Shown: positions 4,996 through 6,050 of the stretch, one piece after another
How positions within the stretch are numbered: the stretch's first letter is position 1
Layout: the number at the start of each line of letters is the position of its first letter
DNA from: Bacillota bacterium
GTDB taxonomy: Bacteria > Bacillota > Clostridia > Acetivibrionales > DSM-1351
Direction: 5' to 3'
Length of the DNA stretch: 6,050 bases
Assembly (NCBI GenBank): GCA_023444055.1
Contig: JAEZRV010000077.1
Location: 1-6,050 of the forward strand
The notes under the pieces: generated by a model
Told to the model about the DNA's origin: nothing
What the model saw: the letters and a program-made list of their open reading frames with translations, nothing else
Database searches by the model: none
Program-made: the position numbers and the translations under genes

Positions 4996-6050
4996 TTAAT
5001 CCTCATAGCAGTCCACTTCCTCCGTCATAACAATCCCCGAATGAAACTGTATTTCTATTTTCATTCCTTTGGAGACTCTGATTGAGTTAATCAGCCTTTT
5101 CACAAGCTCTTGGTCAAAGTCTCTCACCTGTGGGTTTACCGTGGTTATGGCTTTGTCCAGTGCCTCTACTCTCTGTTGGTAGTTCTCTGCCTTTTTCTGT
5201 TCTTGTACATGCTGTATTTTTGCCTTTTTTAGTTCGTTTATTTGCTCTGATATGTGTTTGTAGGCATTGTCAAAATCATCGCTTACAGCTCCTTGTTTTG
5301 CGTTATCTTCGATTAGCTTCAGCATCTGCTTTTGCAGTTCCTCGATTTGGTCATCATATTCTGTTGCTATCCCTTGAGTGCTATAGTTTCCTATTACCCT
5401 GATAACATTCTCACGAAATGTTCCAATAAAGTCTCCGTTGTTTTCTACTACTTTGTTGATGGCTTTCATAATGGCATCGTGGAGTTGTTCTTCCTTCAAT
5501 GTCGGGGAGTTTTTGCATTTGGAACTTGTTCCGCTTTTCAGCCTATCTTCGCACCGCCATACCGCTGTTTTTTGTCCATATTTTGACCAGGTCTGCCTGC
5601 GGTAAGCATGACCGCATTCTGCACATACCAGAAGTTCGGTCAGTACATATTTGGAGCTGTATTTACTCTTTTCTTTTTTCGCTTTGCTTGCTTTTCTGGT
5701 TACTGCAGATTTATTAAGACTTGCCCGCCTTGCTTTCTCCACCTGTACTTGATGGAATAACTCCTTCGGTATAATTGCCTCATGGTTATCTTCTATATAG
5801 TATTGCGGAGCATACCCATCATTTTTTACTTTTTTCTTTGTAAGAAAGTCTATGGTGTAGGTTTTTTGCATACAGGCATCTCCGCAAAATTTTTCATTGG
5901 AGAGCATTCCATCGATTGTTCCAGGATGCCAGTGCTCCAGTCCTGTTACTGTTTTGATTCTGTCTGCTTCTAGTCCCTTGGCTATCTGAATTATGCTTTT
6001 GCCCTCCAGATATTCTCTGAAAATCCGTTTCACTATAACAGCTTCTTCCG
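4996..6050 (-). CDS. large serine recombinase, C-terminal part (5' end off the window)
   Basis: The frame is open to the right edge, so 350 residues are visible and the N-terminal catalytic domain with the nucleophile serine is missing. A GTG at 6031-6033 is internal (EEAVIVKRIFREYL), not the start. Visible residues 1-105 form the 'recombinase' domain (VKRIFREYLEGKSIIQIAKGL, then HWHPGTIDGMLSNEKFCGD, then NHEAIIPKELFHQVQ). A basic linker (110-132) follows. A zinc ribbon has C142, C145, C166 and C178 (LVCAECGHAYRR, WRCEDR, KCKN). A coiled coil spans about 230-305, and a short beta-rich end reads KIEIQFHSGIVMTEE. Large serine recombinases integrate and excise phages and conjugative or mobilisable elements; the zinc ribbon binds the attachment sites and the coiled coil controls direction. 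The gene probably marks one end of an integrated element. Its higher G+C than the left part supports separate origin. Confidence 0.93.
   Translation of the reverse strand, partial: EEAVIVKRIFREYLEGKSIIQIAKGLEADRIKTVTGLEHWHPGTIDGMLSNEKFCGDACMQKTYTIDFLTKKKVKNDGYAPQYYIEDNHEAIIPKELFHQVQVEKARRASLNKSAVTRKASKAKKEKSKYSSKYVLTELLVCAECGHAYRRQTWSKYGQKTAVWRCEDRLKSGTSSKCKNSPTLKEEQLHDAIMKAINKVVENNGDFIGTFRENVIRVIGNYSTQGIATEYDDQIEELQKQMLKLIEDNAKQGAVSDDFDNAYKHISEQINELKKAKIQHVQEQKKAENYQQRVEALDKAITTVNPQVRDFDQELVKRLINSIRVSKGMKIEIQFHSGIVMTEEVDCYED

Noticed and set aside
5130..5973. Four plus-strand open frames opposite the recombinase gene
   Set aside because: They overlap each other and the recombinase coding sequence; their hydrophobic make-up is the usual mirror of a lysine- and glutamate-rich gene.
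1..6050. CRISPR array, tRNA, rRNA or complete insertion sequence
   Set aside because: No regularly spaced repeats, no cloverleaf or rRNA-like stretch, and no transposase with terminal repeats were seen.

Overview
The window is AT-rich DNA with Firmicutes-type signals: GAGG/GGAGG ribosome sites, TTGACA/TATACT-type promoters, and TTG as well as ATG starts. Its protein families are typical of accessory DNA in gut Clostridia (Lachnospiraceae-like). That taxonomic guess is an inference; no rRNA or tRNA is present. Every gene I support lies on the minus strand, so transcription reads from high to low coordinates. There are eight genes, two of them cut by the window edges.

Right part (about 4450-6050, visibly richer in G+C): the C-terminal 350 residues of a large serine recombinase (recombinase domain, zinc ribbon, coiled coil), followed by a small 130-residue protein of unknown function. 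This looks like the end of an integrated mobile element.

Middle part (about 2304-4105, very AT-rich): a tightly packed three-gene operon. It encodes an XRE-type DNA-binding protein, an ImmA/IrrE-type zinc metallopeptidase with an HELYH motif, and a PIN-domain-like putative RNase. A consensus promoter (TTGACA, 17 bp, TATACT) stands in front, and an inverted repeat overlaps its -35 box. Genes 1 and 2 overlap, and the ribosome site of gene 3 lies in the last codons of gene 2. The arrangement suggests a toxin-antitoxin or stress/phage-triggered module: the XRE protein represses, the peptidase inactivates the XRE protein on a signal, and the PIN protein is the effector. This is the best candidate for an under-described system here.

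Left part (1-1870): a Fic-family AMP-transferase with its own inhibitory motif and a TTG start; an orphan XRE regulator; and the first 171 residues of an AAA15-type ATPase (Walker A GPNASGKT) of the kind found in abortive-infection and restriction-linked systems. With the middle operon this makes a one-direction cluster of defence or toxin-antitoxin-like genes beside a recombinase, which is how a defence island or mobile-element cargo region looks.

Two gene-free stretches exceed 300 bases (1867-2303 and 4106-4452). Both are very AT-rich. The first holds candidate promoters and a G-rich ribosome-site-like sequence; the second holds a Fur-box-like sequence and the compositional break. No tRNA, rRNA, CRISPR array or complete insertion sequence was seen.
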